Made by a program: the position numbers and the translations under genes. 64,000 nucleotides of DNA from contig NZ_JAQYUU010000001.1 in assembly GCF_028728205.1 (NCBI RefSeq), forward strand, positions 1,782,082 to 1,846,081, read 5' to 3'. Source of the stretch: Clostridium sp. 'White wine YQ' (GTDB taxonomy: Bacteria > Bacillota > Clostridia > Clostridiales > Clostridiaceae). The notes below the pieces were generated by a model, which was not told the origin of the DNA, made no database searches, and was given only the letters and a program-made list of their open reading frames with translations. Shown here piece after piece: positions 26,124 to 34,054 of this stretch; the stretch's first letter is position 1, and each line of letters starts with the position of its first letter.

Positions 26124-26598
26124 AAAGAAGCCCTTCTAGGGCTTACACTTAAGTGTGACTGAATCAAAGTTGCTAGAAACCGCAACCTTTTTATCGCCTG
26201 GCACCGCGATTTTTCATCTTTGGGAAAGGATTTGTATACATTAGTAAAGTTCTTCAAAGGCTTCAACTTCAGCTCTCTGCTTAAACATGCCTGAAAATTA
26301 CCAGAACCCGCAATTTTCAAACAAGTTTAAGCTGTGCTTCCGTAAAGAAGCCTTTCTAGAACTTAACTTCAACTAAAAACTTATGAGCGGTGAAAAATTA
26401 TTTGAACCCACAATTTTTAGGTCTTGAAAGAGATATGTTTATATACTAAAGTTCTTCTAGAGCTTAACTTCAACTAAAACTTATTTTACTTAATCAAGTT
26501 CTTCTAGAACTTAACTTCAACTAAAACTTAAGCATGCCAGAAAATCGCTTGAACCCGCGATTTTCTAACATGCTTAAGTTAAGTTTTCGTAAAGTTCT
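26124..26598. repeat. Array of about five imperfect hairpin repeats
   Basis: This 475-base stretch between convergent genes holds no credible gene. Two hairpin types recur. Type 1 is AAGYYCT-TCT-AGRRCTT: AAGCCCT/AGGGCTT at 26128, and AAGTTCT/AGAACTT-like copies near 26249, 26347, 26449 and 26497. Type 2 is a longer stem closed on a loop such as TTGAACCC: GTTGC/GCAAC at 26169, ATCGC/GCGAT at 26193, AAAATT/AATTTT near 26295 and 26395, and AGAAAATCGC/GCGATTTTCT at 26540-26567. The linker ACTTAACTTCAACTAAAACTT repeats between them. Arms differ between copies while pairing is kept. The last type 1 half overlaps the cysE stop codon. Confidence 0.8.
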
Positions 26599-27544
26599 AG
26601 ATAACCCAGTCAAATATAAATTCTTGTTTTAGTTCTTCTGGTTTACTGTTTCTAAATTTTAGTTCAGGATTTTTTACACTTACTCTAGTGTCTGCTGGGA
26701 CAGATTGTGTAATAAAGGCATTTCCTCCAATTACTGAGTTCTTGCCTATTATAGTTTCTCCTCCTAAAATAGTAGCTCCTGAGTAAATAGTTACGTTATC
26801 TTCAATAGTAGGATGTCTTCTTACCCCTTCAAGTGCTTGACCGCCTCTAGTTGATAAAGCTCCTAATGTTACACCTTGATATATCTTTACATACTCACCA
26901 ATAATGCAAGTTTGTCCTATAACCACACCTGTACCATGGTCTATAAAGAAGTACTTTCCAATTTCAGCTCCTGCATTAATATCAATTCCTGTTTTTCCAT
27001 GAGCATACTCAGTCATAATTCTTGGAATGTATGGCACAGCCAATTTATCTAGCTCATGAGCTATTCTATATATACTAATTGCAAATACCCCTGGATAAGA
27101 GAATATAACTTGCTCTATATCTCCAGCTGCTGGATCTCCATCATAAGCAGCTTGAACATCAGTTACAATATATTCTTGAATCTTTGGTATTGATTTAATG
27201 AATGTCATGCATATTTTGTTTGTTTTTTCTTCTATTAATTCTTCATCATTTCCGTAATCACTTTTATGCTTATACTGTAAAGCTAATTTAACTTGTTTAT
27301 GCAGTTTCTCTTGAATACTTATTAAGAGATCTCCAATATAGTATTCAATAGTACTATCAGTAAGTCTTTTACTTTGAAAGAAACCAGGAAAAATTAACTG
27401 TCTTAATTCCTGCAATATTTCAATTATCTCACTTCTATTTGGTAGATTGGCAGACTCATAAACTGAAAAAACAGTGTTTTGTCTATAGCTCGTTGCAATT
27501 TCTGAGATTAAATTAATTAAATTTTTTTCACAATCCTTATTCAT
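26597..27544 (-). CDS. cysE: Serine O-acetyltransferase, long clostridial form
   Basis: The protein of about 315 residues acetylates serine for cysteine synthesis. The N-terminal helical region (1-165) is followed by the left-handed beta-helix, with GAEIGKYFFIDHGTGVVIGQ, KIYQGVTLGALS and RRHPTIEDNVTIYSGATILGG. His in DHGTG and HPTIED are the expected catalytic residues. The form is longer than E. coli CysE (273) and resembles the EpsC-type enzymes of anaerobes. The ATG at 27544 has AAGGATGGGG upstream; an in-frame ATG nine bases earlier is too close to that site. The 3' end runs into the hairpin array. Confidence 0.9.
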   Translation of the reverse strand: MNKDCEKNLINLISEIATSYRQNTVFSVYESANLPNRSEIIEILQELRQLIFPGFFQSKRLTDSTIEYYIGDLLISIQEKLHKQVKLALQYKHKSDYGNDEELIEEKTNKICMTFIKSIPKIQEYIVTDVQAAYDGDPAAGDIEQVIFSYPGVFAISIYRIAHELDKLAVPYIPRIMTEYAHGKTGIDINAGAEIGKYFFIDHGTGVVIGQTCIIGEYVKIYQGVTLGALSTRGGQALEGVRRHPTIEDNVTIYSGATILGGETIIGKNSVIGGNAFITQSVPADTRVSVKNPELKFRNSKPEELKQEFIFDWVI

Positions 27545-27667
27545 TTTCCCCATCCTTTTTAAATAAGTCCATTAATTTCTAGCCCTACTTTTATCATTTT
27601 TTTATATTATACTTTATGTGTTGTAAATTTACCACCATGATATCATATTATCCTATGAATATACTTA

Positions 27668-28639
27668 TTACCTTGGGTATAATTTTAAGTCCTCACCTTG
27701 GCTTTCAATCCACATCTTTAATAATTCTTTTAGATCTGCTAGGTTTTCTTTATCTGTCGCTCCTTCTCTAGGTTTAAGCTTCTCTACAACTTTAAATTCA
27801 AAAGAATCTTCTCCATAAACTTTCCAATCACCTTGTAGCTCCTTGCATTTAAATATTCCAAGGTTTAACTGAAATTTCATAGCTTCAAAAGGCTTATAAA
27901 GATTCTTTGATATATCAACAAATGAATATCCAGTTTCCTTATTATAAATTTGAACTATTCCTTGCTCTACTTCTTGCTCTTTATATTTATTTATTAACTC
28001 TTTTCTACTTGCATCTTTCATATTGTTTTCCTCATTCTTTTTATAATATTTGCTTCCATCTTTATTTCTTCCCAAATAGCCGTAATCAACTAAATAACGT
28101 CTTATAATCGCATCATCTTCATATATTGGTTTAATAATTCTCTTAACTTCAAGTTCTGTATATTCTTTATCTGGTTCAAACAGTGCTGCAAACCTTGGTA
28201 ATAAAGCTTTTCTTTTCTCTTCTTTAACTGGAAAGTTACGAAGCTTAGGCTGACTATTAACAATCCTTTCCCCTTCAGCTAAATCCATAATTGCAAGAAA
28301 GGCTCTTGCTTGTCTTGCTCTTTCTCTTAATGCAAATCTCATGTTTCTAACAGTTGATTCAGTGCAAGCTAATTTTATTGCTATTTCTTTATCACTATAT
28401 TTATTGGATATCATTTGTATAAGTTCTTTTTGGATGTCTGTTAGTCCAGTATATATCTTTTCTAGCGATAAAAGTCCCTCAATAGAACTTCCATGCTCAA
28501 GCATGTGAGTTGCTGCATTTTCATCACTGCTGCCAATATCTTTTCCACATATAAGGCACTTAAATTCTCCATTTTTACTATTCCAAACATATCCTCTTTT
28601 AAAATCATCTATAGATGCACTACGCACAAATTCCTTCAT
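27668..28639 (-). CDS. Putative regulator: zinc-finger-like, LuxR-type HTH, DUF2087, GIY-YIG-like tail
   Basis: The 323-residue protein is a chain of small domains. Residues 24-50 hold CLICGKD...HMLEH, a possible C2H2 metal site. Residues 65-110 read as a LuxR-type helix-turn-helix (LTDIQKELIQMISNKYSDKEIAIKL, TESTVRNM). Residues 130-200 fit DUF2087 (NFPVKEEKRKALLPRF, RRYLVDYGYLGRN). The last 110 residues resemble a degenerate GIY-YIG nuclease domain (GIVQIYNKETGYSFV). DUF2087 proteins are usually transcription regulators. The cysE gene follows after 114 bases on the same strand. The target is unknown. Confidence 0.7.
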   Translation of the reverse strand: MKEFVRSASIDDFKRGYVWNSKNGEFKCLICGKDIGSSDENAATHMLEHGSSIEGLLSLEKIYTGLTDIQKELIQMISNKYSDKEIAIKLACTESTVRNMRFALRERARQARAFLAIMDLAEGERIVNSQPKLRNFPVKEEKRKALLPRFAALFEPDKEYTELEVKRIIKPIYEDDAIIRRYLVDYGYLGRNKDGSKYYKKNEENNMKDASRKELINKYKEQEVEQGIVQIYNKETGYSFVDISKNLYKPFEAMKFQLNLGIFKCKELQGDWKVYGEDSFEFKVVEKLKPREGATDKENLADLKELLKMWIESQGEDLKLYPR

Positions 28640-28703
28640 TCTTACACCTCATCTATGTTTTTCATAGACATAATAGCATTTTTGTTATATCAATGTCAAT
28701 TAT

Positions 28704-28750
28704 AATAGGGACGTTTATCTGCCATATGACAAATAAAACGTCCCCTATTT
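28704..28750. terminator. Terminator hairpin (GGGACGTTT family)
   Basis: AATAGGGACGTTTAT and ATAAAACGTCCCCTATT form a long stem with a small imperfection near the top. It separates the 28765-29226 gene from the DUF2087 gene. Confidence 0.8.
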
Positions 28751-28764
28751 ACATAATATCAATC

Positions 28765-29226
28765 CTATATACTTATACAAATGCTCCTATCACTTTTATT
28801 ATACATTCCAGCTACAGAGTCTTTTGAGCATTCGATTATATAAAATTCTTCTATTCTACCACTCTTTTTAGCTATATTATTAACTGCAATTTTAAAAGTA
28901 AAAGGTGTTTTGAATTCCTCATCACAGTCTTTTTGGCATTTGAATTTAATTGGTATAAACTGTGAACTACTATGTAATCCAAGTTCTTCACCTTTAGTTA
29001 AATCTCCAACAGAACAGCCCCATTTATCTGTATCTACAGAAGGCGTAAAACTATCATTTTCACTTAATGAGCCTTTAGGTATTGCTATTATAATTTCATT
29101 GCAAAAAATAGTTCTTTCGCAAGGAAGACTTACATTAAATGTTAAGGTTCCTGTATTTCCATTTGAGCTGTTAAAATCTGATGATATATCATAATTTAGT
29201 CTTGTAGCTTCATCTAAGACAACCAT
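28765..29226 (-). CDS. Hypothetical protein, Cys-containing beta-rich
   Basis: The 153-residue product is beta-rich with several Cys (CERTIFC, KCQKDC, IIECSKD, SICISI). It has no signal peptide or membrane segment. I do not recognise the family. A strong TGGAGG site precedes the ATG and a terminator follows, so expression is plausible. It appears monocistronic. Confidence 0.55.
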   Translation of the reverse strand: MVVLDEATRLNYDISSDFNSSNGNTGTLTFNVSLPCERTIFCNEIIIAIPKGSLSENDSFTPSVDTDKWGCSVGDLTKGEELGLHSSSQFIPIKFKCQKDCDEEFKTPFTFKIAVNNIAKKSGRIEEFYIIECSKDSVAGMYNKSDRSICISI

Positions 29227-29378
29227 TCATAAAACCTCCATTTTACTCTTACTTATTTAGCCTTTATAAATATATAGATATATTTCCCTAAATGAAAATT
29301 TTTTATCCTAAAGTATAACATCATAGAGTTCATATCATTCAGTAACTTTCTATATTACCAAGTAATGATTATGTAAAT

Positions 29379-29404
29379 AAGGGAGCTTTAAATAAAGCTC
29401 CCTT
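29379..29404. terminator. Terminator hairpin
   Basis: AAGGGAGCTTT and AAAGCTCCCTT form an 11-bp perfect stem with loop AAAT, just past the HAD-family gene stop on the minus strand. Confidence 0.85.
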
Positions 29405-29413
29405 AACTCATAT

Positions 29414-29890
29414 TTATTTAATCATATCTATAACAGTTTTAGCATCCTCTTCGGTAATACCTATTTTCCCATTTATCCTAACTAAATGGGAATTTATTTC
29501 TTCATCCTTCATATCTAAATCATCTATCACAACATATTTATCTATATCTTCATGTTCATCTATCCATGCCTTAATTTCTTTGGCTTTTACATGGCTAAAT
29601 GTTTTTCTAGTTCTTATTTCTTCATTGCTAAAATCAGGTGTTTTCCCAAATAACTTTATGTCAAACTCACATAAAATTTCATATAAACTTTCGGAATAAC
29701 CATCCTGTGGCATCATATTATCATCAAACCATAATTTCCAACCAGAAGACATAACGATAATAGCCCCTGTTATATCAATAATATTTTTTAAAATACTCAC
29801 TCTATTTTTATCAATTACTTGATCTTTGTTATTCACAAAAAATTCTTCAGAATTAAGAACACCATCTATATCAAGAAATATAACCTTCAT
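29414..29890 (-). CDS. HAD-fold phosphatase-like protein (Swiss Army Knife RNA-repair type)
   Basis: The protein of about 158 residues starts with the HAD motif I FLDIDGVLNS, has VMSSGWKLWF (motif II region) and ends with YVVIDDLDMKD (motif IV acids). This short cap-less form matches the HAD domain often found in Swiss Army Knife RNA-repair proteins, but here it stands alone, so the substrate is open. The ATG at 29890 has GGGGGGA seven bases upstream, better than the in-frame start 15 bases earlier. The hotdog gene lies 20 bases upstream on the same strand, probably in one operon. Confidence 0.75.
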   Translation of the reverse strand: MKVIFLDIDGVLNSEEFFVNNKDQVIDKNRVSILKNIIDITGAIIVMSSGWKLWFDDNMMPQDGYSESLYEILCEFDIKLFGKTPDFSNEEIRTRKTFSHVKAKEIKAWIDEHEDIDKYVVIDDLDMKDEEINSHLVRINGKIGITEEDAKTVIDMIK

Positions 29891-29909
29891 AAATTGTCCC
29901 CCCAAGATT

Positions 29910-30497
29910 TTAACCTATTGTTGCTTCAAAGCATAATTTCCCATCACTAAATCCTTTAATTACATTTCCCTCATGCTTCAAATGTACCGGATTACAACCA
30001 TAAACAGGACTGATATATTTTACTTCTATTTCTTTAGCTTTAGTTGTGCTAACAAGCTCTTTAAGTATGAATAATCCTTGTACTACTGGATTATCTGTAA
30101 GATGAATAGAATTTGTGTCCCCTGTTCTATGGCTAAACTCTGCGATTTCTTCTTTTAAAAAAGTTCTCCATAAGGTTCCTACATCTTGAATAACTTCTTT
30201 TTTATTCTCTTCCTTAACCTTAACATTCATCATTAAGTAAACTGTTAGTGTTTTTGCAATTTCATCATTACTATACCCATTGCAATTTAATATACAAAGT
30301 TTGCTATTTCCTTTAACAACTTCATTTTTATAGATTTCTTTATCTGAATTTGAACTAAATTGCTTATATTTAACCTTAGCAATAAAAGCTCCTTCATATA
30401 CAAAATCATCTTGTGTCGTAAATGCTTTAAATAAATCTAACATATTAATTTTAGCAAGAGAGTGTACTATGGTTATCAATCTCTCACTAAAACTCAC
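29910..30497 (-). CDS. MaoC-like hotdog-fold protein
   Basis: The 195-residue protein has a C-terminal MaoC/hydratase-2-like motif, AEFSHRTGDTNSIHLTDNPVVQGL, containing the Asp and His that catalyse enoyl-thioester hydration in that family. The N-terminal half (1-110) looks like a second, degenerate hotdog unit. A role in acyl-thioester metabolism is likely, but the substrate is unknown. The start appears to be a GTG at 30497 with AAAGG very close to it, so the start is uncertain. It probably shares an operon with the downstream HAD gene. Confidence 0.65.
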   Translation of the reverse strand: MSFSERLITIVHSLAKINMLDLFKAFTTQDDFVYEGAFIAKVKYKQFSSNSDKEIYKNEVVKGNSKLCILNCNGYSNDEIAKTLTVYLMMNVKVKEENKKEVIQDVGTLWRTFLKEEIAEFSHRTGDTNSIHLTDNPVVQGLFILKELVSTTKAKEIEVKYISPVYGCNPVHLKHEGNVIKGFSDGKLCFEATIG

Positions 30498-30692
30498 CGC
30501 CTTTCTTTCTATACTATTGATTTGTATAATATGTTAATCGTTCGCTATAAAAGAATTTTTCGAACTCACTAGCAAAGGAGTTTCAAAATAGTAAAAATAA
30601 ATTTGAAATTATTGTAGTAACTACTGTAGAATCTTATTTTTGTTATATAATGGTTATATATACATATACTGTAAAATAGAAAAACGTACTTT

Positions 30693-30758
30693 ATTGCCGG
30701 GTTTTTAACAAGATTAAGATTAAGTATAAGTACATAGGTCACGTGTCCACTCGGCAAT
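30693..30758 (+). promoter_or_regulatory. Possible structured leader before the CPBP protease gene
   Basis: In the 327-base gap 30498-30824, ATTGCCG (30693-30699) can pair with CGGCAAT (30752-30758) to enclose about 50 bases. These include the near-palindrome GGTCACGTGTCC (30737-30748). It lies 66 bases before the protease start. I match it to no known riboswitch. The remainder of the gap is AT-rich with nothing clear. Confidence 0.35.
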
Positions 30759-30824
30759 ATTCTCTGCGCTTTTGCATTTCAGTTTTGGATGCATATTTTA
30801 TACTTTTTAAGGAGGTAGTTTGTC

Positions 30825-31574
30825 ATGAAAAAATTATATGAAAGAAAAGCTGTTTTACATTCCCTTGTTTGGTTAATACTGTACCTCGTACTTAACACTA
30901 TTTCAGACAATATAGCTGGCGCACTGAATCTAGACTTTAATATGGTAACTGCGATTCCTAATTTGCTGCTGTCAGTGATATGCTATTTCTATTTAAAACG
31001 CACTTCTATAGCCAATGATATTGGACTTTTAACAAAACCTGCAGAAAAAAGTTCTGTGATGCTGTATTATATACCTCTAATTATATTACCATTTTTAAAT
31101 TTAATCTATGGTATTAACACATCATTATCTATAGTGGAAATTGCTTTTTTACTGGCCATGTACGCTGGGGTGGGATTTATGGAGGAAGTCATTTTTCGTG
31201 GTCTCATGTTCAAAGCATTGATAAAGAAATGGAACCGCTATGTAGTAGTTATTTTTATAAGTTTTACCTTTGCAATGGGACACATTGTCAGCATGACAGC
31301 AATTGGACAAAACAGCACAGATACAGTATTGCAAATAATCAACGCTCTTGTGGTAGGCTGTATGTTTATGACGGTCATTCTGGCCAGCGGAAATCTGACT
31401 ATCTGCATTATCGTGCATATTATGTATAATTTCATTGGAAATATATCTATGGCTAATAGTAGTCACATAGAAATAATCGCGGTTAATACTACAATTACTG
31501 TATTGTACTTTCTGTATTTATTTTTCAAAGGTAAACATACCAAGGCATTTTTTAGCAATACTAATTCTTTCTAA
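30825..31574 (+). CDS. CPBP-family intramembrane protease
   Basis: The 249-residue membrane protein has about seven hydrophobic segments and the CPBP/Rce1 motifs: EEVIFRG (Glu-Glu-x3-Arg), FTFAMGH and VHIMYN. These form a glutamic intramembrane protease, found in bacteria for bacteriocin self-immunity or peptide processing. No bacteriocin gene is visible. AAGGAGG precedes the ATG. Codon choice looks a little richer in G and C (ctggcg, gccagcggaa) than its neighbours, which hints at recent transfer. Confidence 0.85.
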   Translation: MKKLYERKAVLHSLVWLILYLVLNTISDNIAGALNLDFNMVTAIPNLLLSVICYFYLKRTSIANDIGLLTKPAEKSSVMLYYIPLIILPFLNLIYGINTSLSIVEIAFLLAMYAGVGFMEEVIFRGLMFKALIKKWNRYVVVIFISFTFAMGHIVSMTAIGQNSTDTVLQIINALVVGCMFMTVILASGNLTICIIVHIMYNFIGNISMANSSHIEIIAVNTTITVLYFLYLFFKGKHTKAFFSNTNSF

Positions 31575-31600
31575 AAGTCCAGTTACATTTCTCAAGTCGC

Positions 31601-31634
31601 AAATAGCCCTCACTTTTTCGAGCTTGGGCTATTT
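31601..31634 (+). terminator. Terminator of the CPBP gene
   Basis: AAATAGCCC and GGGCTATTT pair perfectly and are followed by further T residues. Confidence 0.8.
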
Positions 31635-31704
31635 TTTATACTTAAATTTCACAAGTTCGCACTTCTTTTTACAATTGTGACTCACTTAATACTTTTTAAT
31701 TCAT

Positions 31705-32367
31705 TTAATTTTTCTCCTTTATTAACATATATTTCTGTGTCCATGCGCAATGAGATAAACATTTCAAGCAAGTTACACAGTTGTATACATCAACAATTAA
31801 ATCCCTGTCTATTCCAACTTCCCATGTTGTTCCGTGTATAACTTTTGCGGGACATATGTCCTTACAAATAGTGCACTCCCCGCACTTTGGCATAATTATT
31901 TCTGTTTTTTCTATTGGTAGTGGTACATCTATTAAAACACTACACATGCATAATGCACTTCCGTACTCCTTAGTAACTAGTAAATTATTTTTCCCAATAA
32001 ATCCTACACCAGCTAAAACTGCAGCCTTTTTATGAGGAAGTGGAGTTGTTTTTATTTCTCTCTTAAAAAGATCATGCTGGAGTAAATTCCTTTCAGATTG
32101 AGAAAATGCTTTATATCCTTTAGAAATAATAAATTCTTCAGTCCAATCTGCAAGGTTATCTGCTCTGTGTTCCTTCTCTGAAAACTCAGAATAATCTAGT
32201 ATGTTTTCTTTAGACAGCCTATAAATATACCTTGGACTTAAGGCAATTCCAATTAAAATGGCACTACTATACCCTCTATTCTCTTTATGAGAAAGCATAG
32301 AAATATCAGCAAATTTTATAAAACTTGCACCAAGAGTTTTTAGTTCAGCTATTAATTCCCCTAACAT
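31705..32367 (-). CDS. 4Fe-4S protein related to epoxyqueuosine reductase
   Basis: The 220-residue protein has two cluster motifs, CGECTICKDICPAKV and CVTCLKCLSHC. Its catalytic-domain segment resembles QueG (GASFIKFADIS, AAVLAGVGFIGKNNLLVTKEYGSALCMCSVL). It is much shorter than QueG (about 380 residues) and lacks the C-terminal HEAT region. It belongs to the shorter QueG-like group common in clostridia, whose substrate is not established. AAGGAG precedes the ATG, and the lipoprotein gene ends 18 bases upstream, so they may be co-transcribed. Confidence 0.75.
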   Translation of the reverse strand: MLGELIAELKTLGASFIKFADISMLSHKENRGYSSAILIGIALSPRYIYRLSKENILDYSEFSEKEHRADNLADWTEEFIISKGYKAFSQSERNLLQHDLFKREIKTTPLPHKKAAVLAGVGFIGKNNLLVTKEYGSALCMCSVLIDVPLPIEKTEIIMPKCGECTICKDICPAKVIHGTTWEVGIDRDLIVDVYNCVTCLKCLSHCAWTQKYMLIKEKN

Positions 32368-32385
32368 TAATGCTACTCCTTAATT

Positions 32386-32844
32386 CTACTCTAAATATTT
32401 AGATAACTTGTCATAACCTTCCCCACTAATTCTAAAAGTTTCTTTTGTCTCTTCATTTTGAACTAGTAGTCCATCTTTATCTGCAACTTGAAATCTATCA
32501 CTTCCCATAAACTCATCTCTAACTTTAGATTGTTTAGGATCTAAATTATATAAAAATATAATTCTATATGCAGGATTTTCAAATTTCTCCTCTACTGACT
32601 CTTTGCTATTAAATATGCTAATAATATCACTTACTGCTGCTTGCTCTTTTTTAGATTCGAATATTTTAGTATCATTTACCCCAACTGTTATGTTTCCATC
32701 TTGTGAATATTTATCAATACTTATATAAATTAGTCTTTCATCTGTTTTGGGCAGTTTCTTTTCAGCTTCTACACTACTACATCCATATCCTACTATAGTC
32801 AGCGTAAGCAAAAGTATACTAATTAAACCACTCTTATATTTCAT
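32386..32844 (-). CDS. Hypothetical lipoprotein
   Basis: The 152-residue product has a lipoprotein signal peptide ending in the lipobox VGYGC, with the Cys near residue 22. An exported domain without recognisable motifs follows. AGGGGGC lies seven bases before the ATG. It precedes the QueG-like gene on the same strand. It is divergent from the thiamine operon, across about 65 bases to the thi promoter. Confidence 0.65.
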   Translation of the reverse strand: MKYKSGLISILLLTLTIVGYGCSSVEAEKKLPKTDERLIYISIDKYSQDGNITVGVNDTKIFESKKEQAAVSDIISIFNSKESVEEKFENPAYRIIFLYNLDPKQSKVRDEFMGSDRFQVADKDGLLVQNEETKETFRISGEGYDKLSKYLE

Positions 32845-32908
32845 AAAGCCCCCTAACTATTACTCATTTATATAATAATACCATTATATCCCATAAACAT
32901 AAAACTAC

Positions 32909-32937
32909 TTGACCAAATAATTCAAATATAATATAAT
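32909..32937 (+). promoter_or_regulatory. Promoter of the thi operon
   Basis: TTGACC (32909-32914), a 17-base spacer and TATAAT (32932-32937) form a near-consensus promoter. Transcription would start near 32944, giving a leader of about 95 bases before thiS. Confidence 0.8.
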
Positions 32938-32952
32938 TTTATCAACAAAAAG

Positions 32953-33010
32953 AGCACAAAATGGGGTACACCACCGAAAGGGTGTAAGTCTCATTTTTGT
33001 GCTTTTTTTT
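32953..33010 (+). ncRNA. Attenuator-like leader RNA of the thi operon (thiS-motif candidate)
   Basis: AGCACAAAATG pairs with CATTTTTGTGCT to form an outer stem, followed directly by eight T residues, i.e. an intrinsic terminator. Inside, TACACC pairs with GGTGTA around ACCGAAAG, and GGG and AGTCT remain as internal loops. The sequence does not show the conserved TPP riboswitch segments. A small conserved structure upstream of thiS has been proposed from comparative genomics (the thiS motif); I cannot verify the match here. It probably makes thi transcription conditional. Confidence 0.65.
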
Positions 33011-33038
33011 CGGGCAAAATTGGAAAGGAAGTGAAAGA

Positions 33039-33233
33039 ATGAAAGTAAATGGAACCTCAATTTCTTTAGAAAGCAGTAAAAGTTTATTAGATTTTTTAAG
33101 TGAACAAAACTATGATGTAACTAAAATCGCTGTTGAACTTAATGGTGATATTGTGCCTAAAGCAGCATACAAAGATACTATGCTTTATGATGAAGATACT
33201 ATAGAAGTTGTAAGATTTGTAGGAGGTGGCTGA
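33039..33233 (+). CDS. thiS: Sulfur carrier protein ThiS
   Basis: The 64-residue ubiquitin-like sulfur carrier for thiazole synthesis ends in the required Gly-Gly (VRFVGGG). The tail is adenylated by ThiF, then thiocarboxylated. I use the ATG at 33039, with AAAGGAAG about ten bases upstream and the family start KVNGT. An in-frame ATG 42 bases earlier overlaps the terminator hairpin. ThiF starts three bases after the stop. Confidence 0.93.
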   Translation: MKVNGTSISLESSKSLLDFLSEQNYDVTKIAVELNGDIVPKAAYKDTMLYDEDTIEVVRFVGGG

Positions 33234-33236
33234 TAA

Positions 33237-34040
33237 GTGAAGATAACCTTAAATGGAAAAGAAACTGAAGTAAATTTAGAAACAGCCTTTGAAGTAAGAA
33301 ATCAATTTGGAGATGAAACTGACATCGTAATCCTAAATGGCTTTCAAATAGACAATGATAACAAAATATCTGAAGATGATATTTTAACTATAATCCGTAA
33401 AGGTACTATGCCTAAGGAAGAAGAACTTGAAAGTATGATGATGGCAAGACACACTCCTCATGTTCATAAGAAACTAAAGCAGGGTAAGGTTGCTATTGCT
33501 GGCTTAGGTGGACTAGGTTCTAATATATCAATTATGCTTGCAAGAATAGGTCTTGGTCATCTATTATTAGTGGATTTTGATATTGTTGAGCCAAGTAATC
33601 TTAATCGTCAATGCTATAACATAAGCCATTTAGGACTACCTAAGACAGTTGCTTTAAAAAAGCAAATAGAAGAAATCAATCCATTTATCAAAGTAGAAAC
33701 CATAACTACTAGAGTAACTGAAGATAATGTTGTGGAACTTTTTAGTGGCTATGATGTTATCTGTGAAGCTTTTGATAAGCCAGATGCAAAAGCAATTCTT
33801 GTTAATGTTGGACTTAGTGAATTACCTAAGGCTAAGATAGTTGCTGCTTCCGGCATGGCTGGGTATGAAAGTTCAAATCTAATAAAAACCACAAGACCTA
33901 TGAAAAATTTATATGTTTGTGGAGATTTAGAAAATGGTTCTGGAATAGGTAGTGGACTTATGGCACCAAGAGTACAAATATGTGCTGGACACCAAGCAAA
34001 TATGATACTTAGATTATTAGTTGGAATCGAAGAAATATAG
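33237..34040 (+). CDS. thiF: ThiS adenylyltransferase ThiF with fused ThiS-like domain
   Basis: The 267-residue protein starts with a GTG. Residues 1-60 look like a ThiS/ubiquitin-fold domain ([22 protein letters not shown]) without a Gly-Gly end, so it cannot be a carrier. The E1-like adenylating domain follows, with the nucleotide loop [23 protein letters not shown] and [10 protein letters not shown]. It activates the C-terminus of ThiS with ATP. The CxxC zinc pair of many E1-like enzymes is not evident. The fused form is typical of clostridia. Confidence 0.92.
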   Translation: MKITLNGKETEVNLETAFEVRNQFGDETDIVILNGFQIDNDNKISEDDILTIIRKGTMPKEEELESMMMARHTPHVHKKLKQGKVAIAGLGGLGSNISIMLARIGLGHLLLVDFDIVEPSNLNRQCYNISHLGLPKTVALKKQIEEINPFIKVETITTRVTEDNVVELFSGYDVICEAFDKPDAKAILVNVGLSELPKAKIVAASGMAGYESSNLIKTTRPMKNLYVCGDLENGSGIGSGLMAPRVQICAGHQANMILRLLVGIEEI

Positions 34041-34054
34041 GAAGGACAGATAAA

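Noticed and set aside
26117..26320. 67-residue minus-strand reading frame
   Set aside because: It lies within the hairpin repeats, has no ribosome site and reads as low-quality protein.
26124..26598. CRISPR array or tRNA-like elements
   Set aside because: Repeats are imperfect, differ in length and have no unique spacers. The GGGTTCAA loop recalls a tRNA T-arm, but no cloverleaf or acceptor stem forms.
30569..30757. 62-residue minus-strand reading frame before the CPBP gene
   Set aside because: No ribosome site, hydrophobic AT-driven text, and it covers the putative leader structure.
31149..31466. 105-residue reading frame opposite the CPBP gene
   Set aside because: Antisense shadow of a protein with clear protease motifs.
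32940..33040. TPP riboswitch before thiS
   Set aside because: The conserved CTGAGA and ACCTGAT-type segments are absent and the leader is too short.
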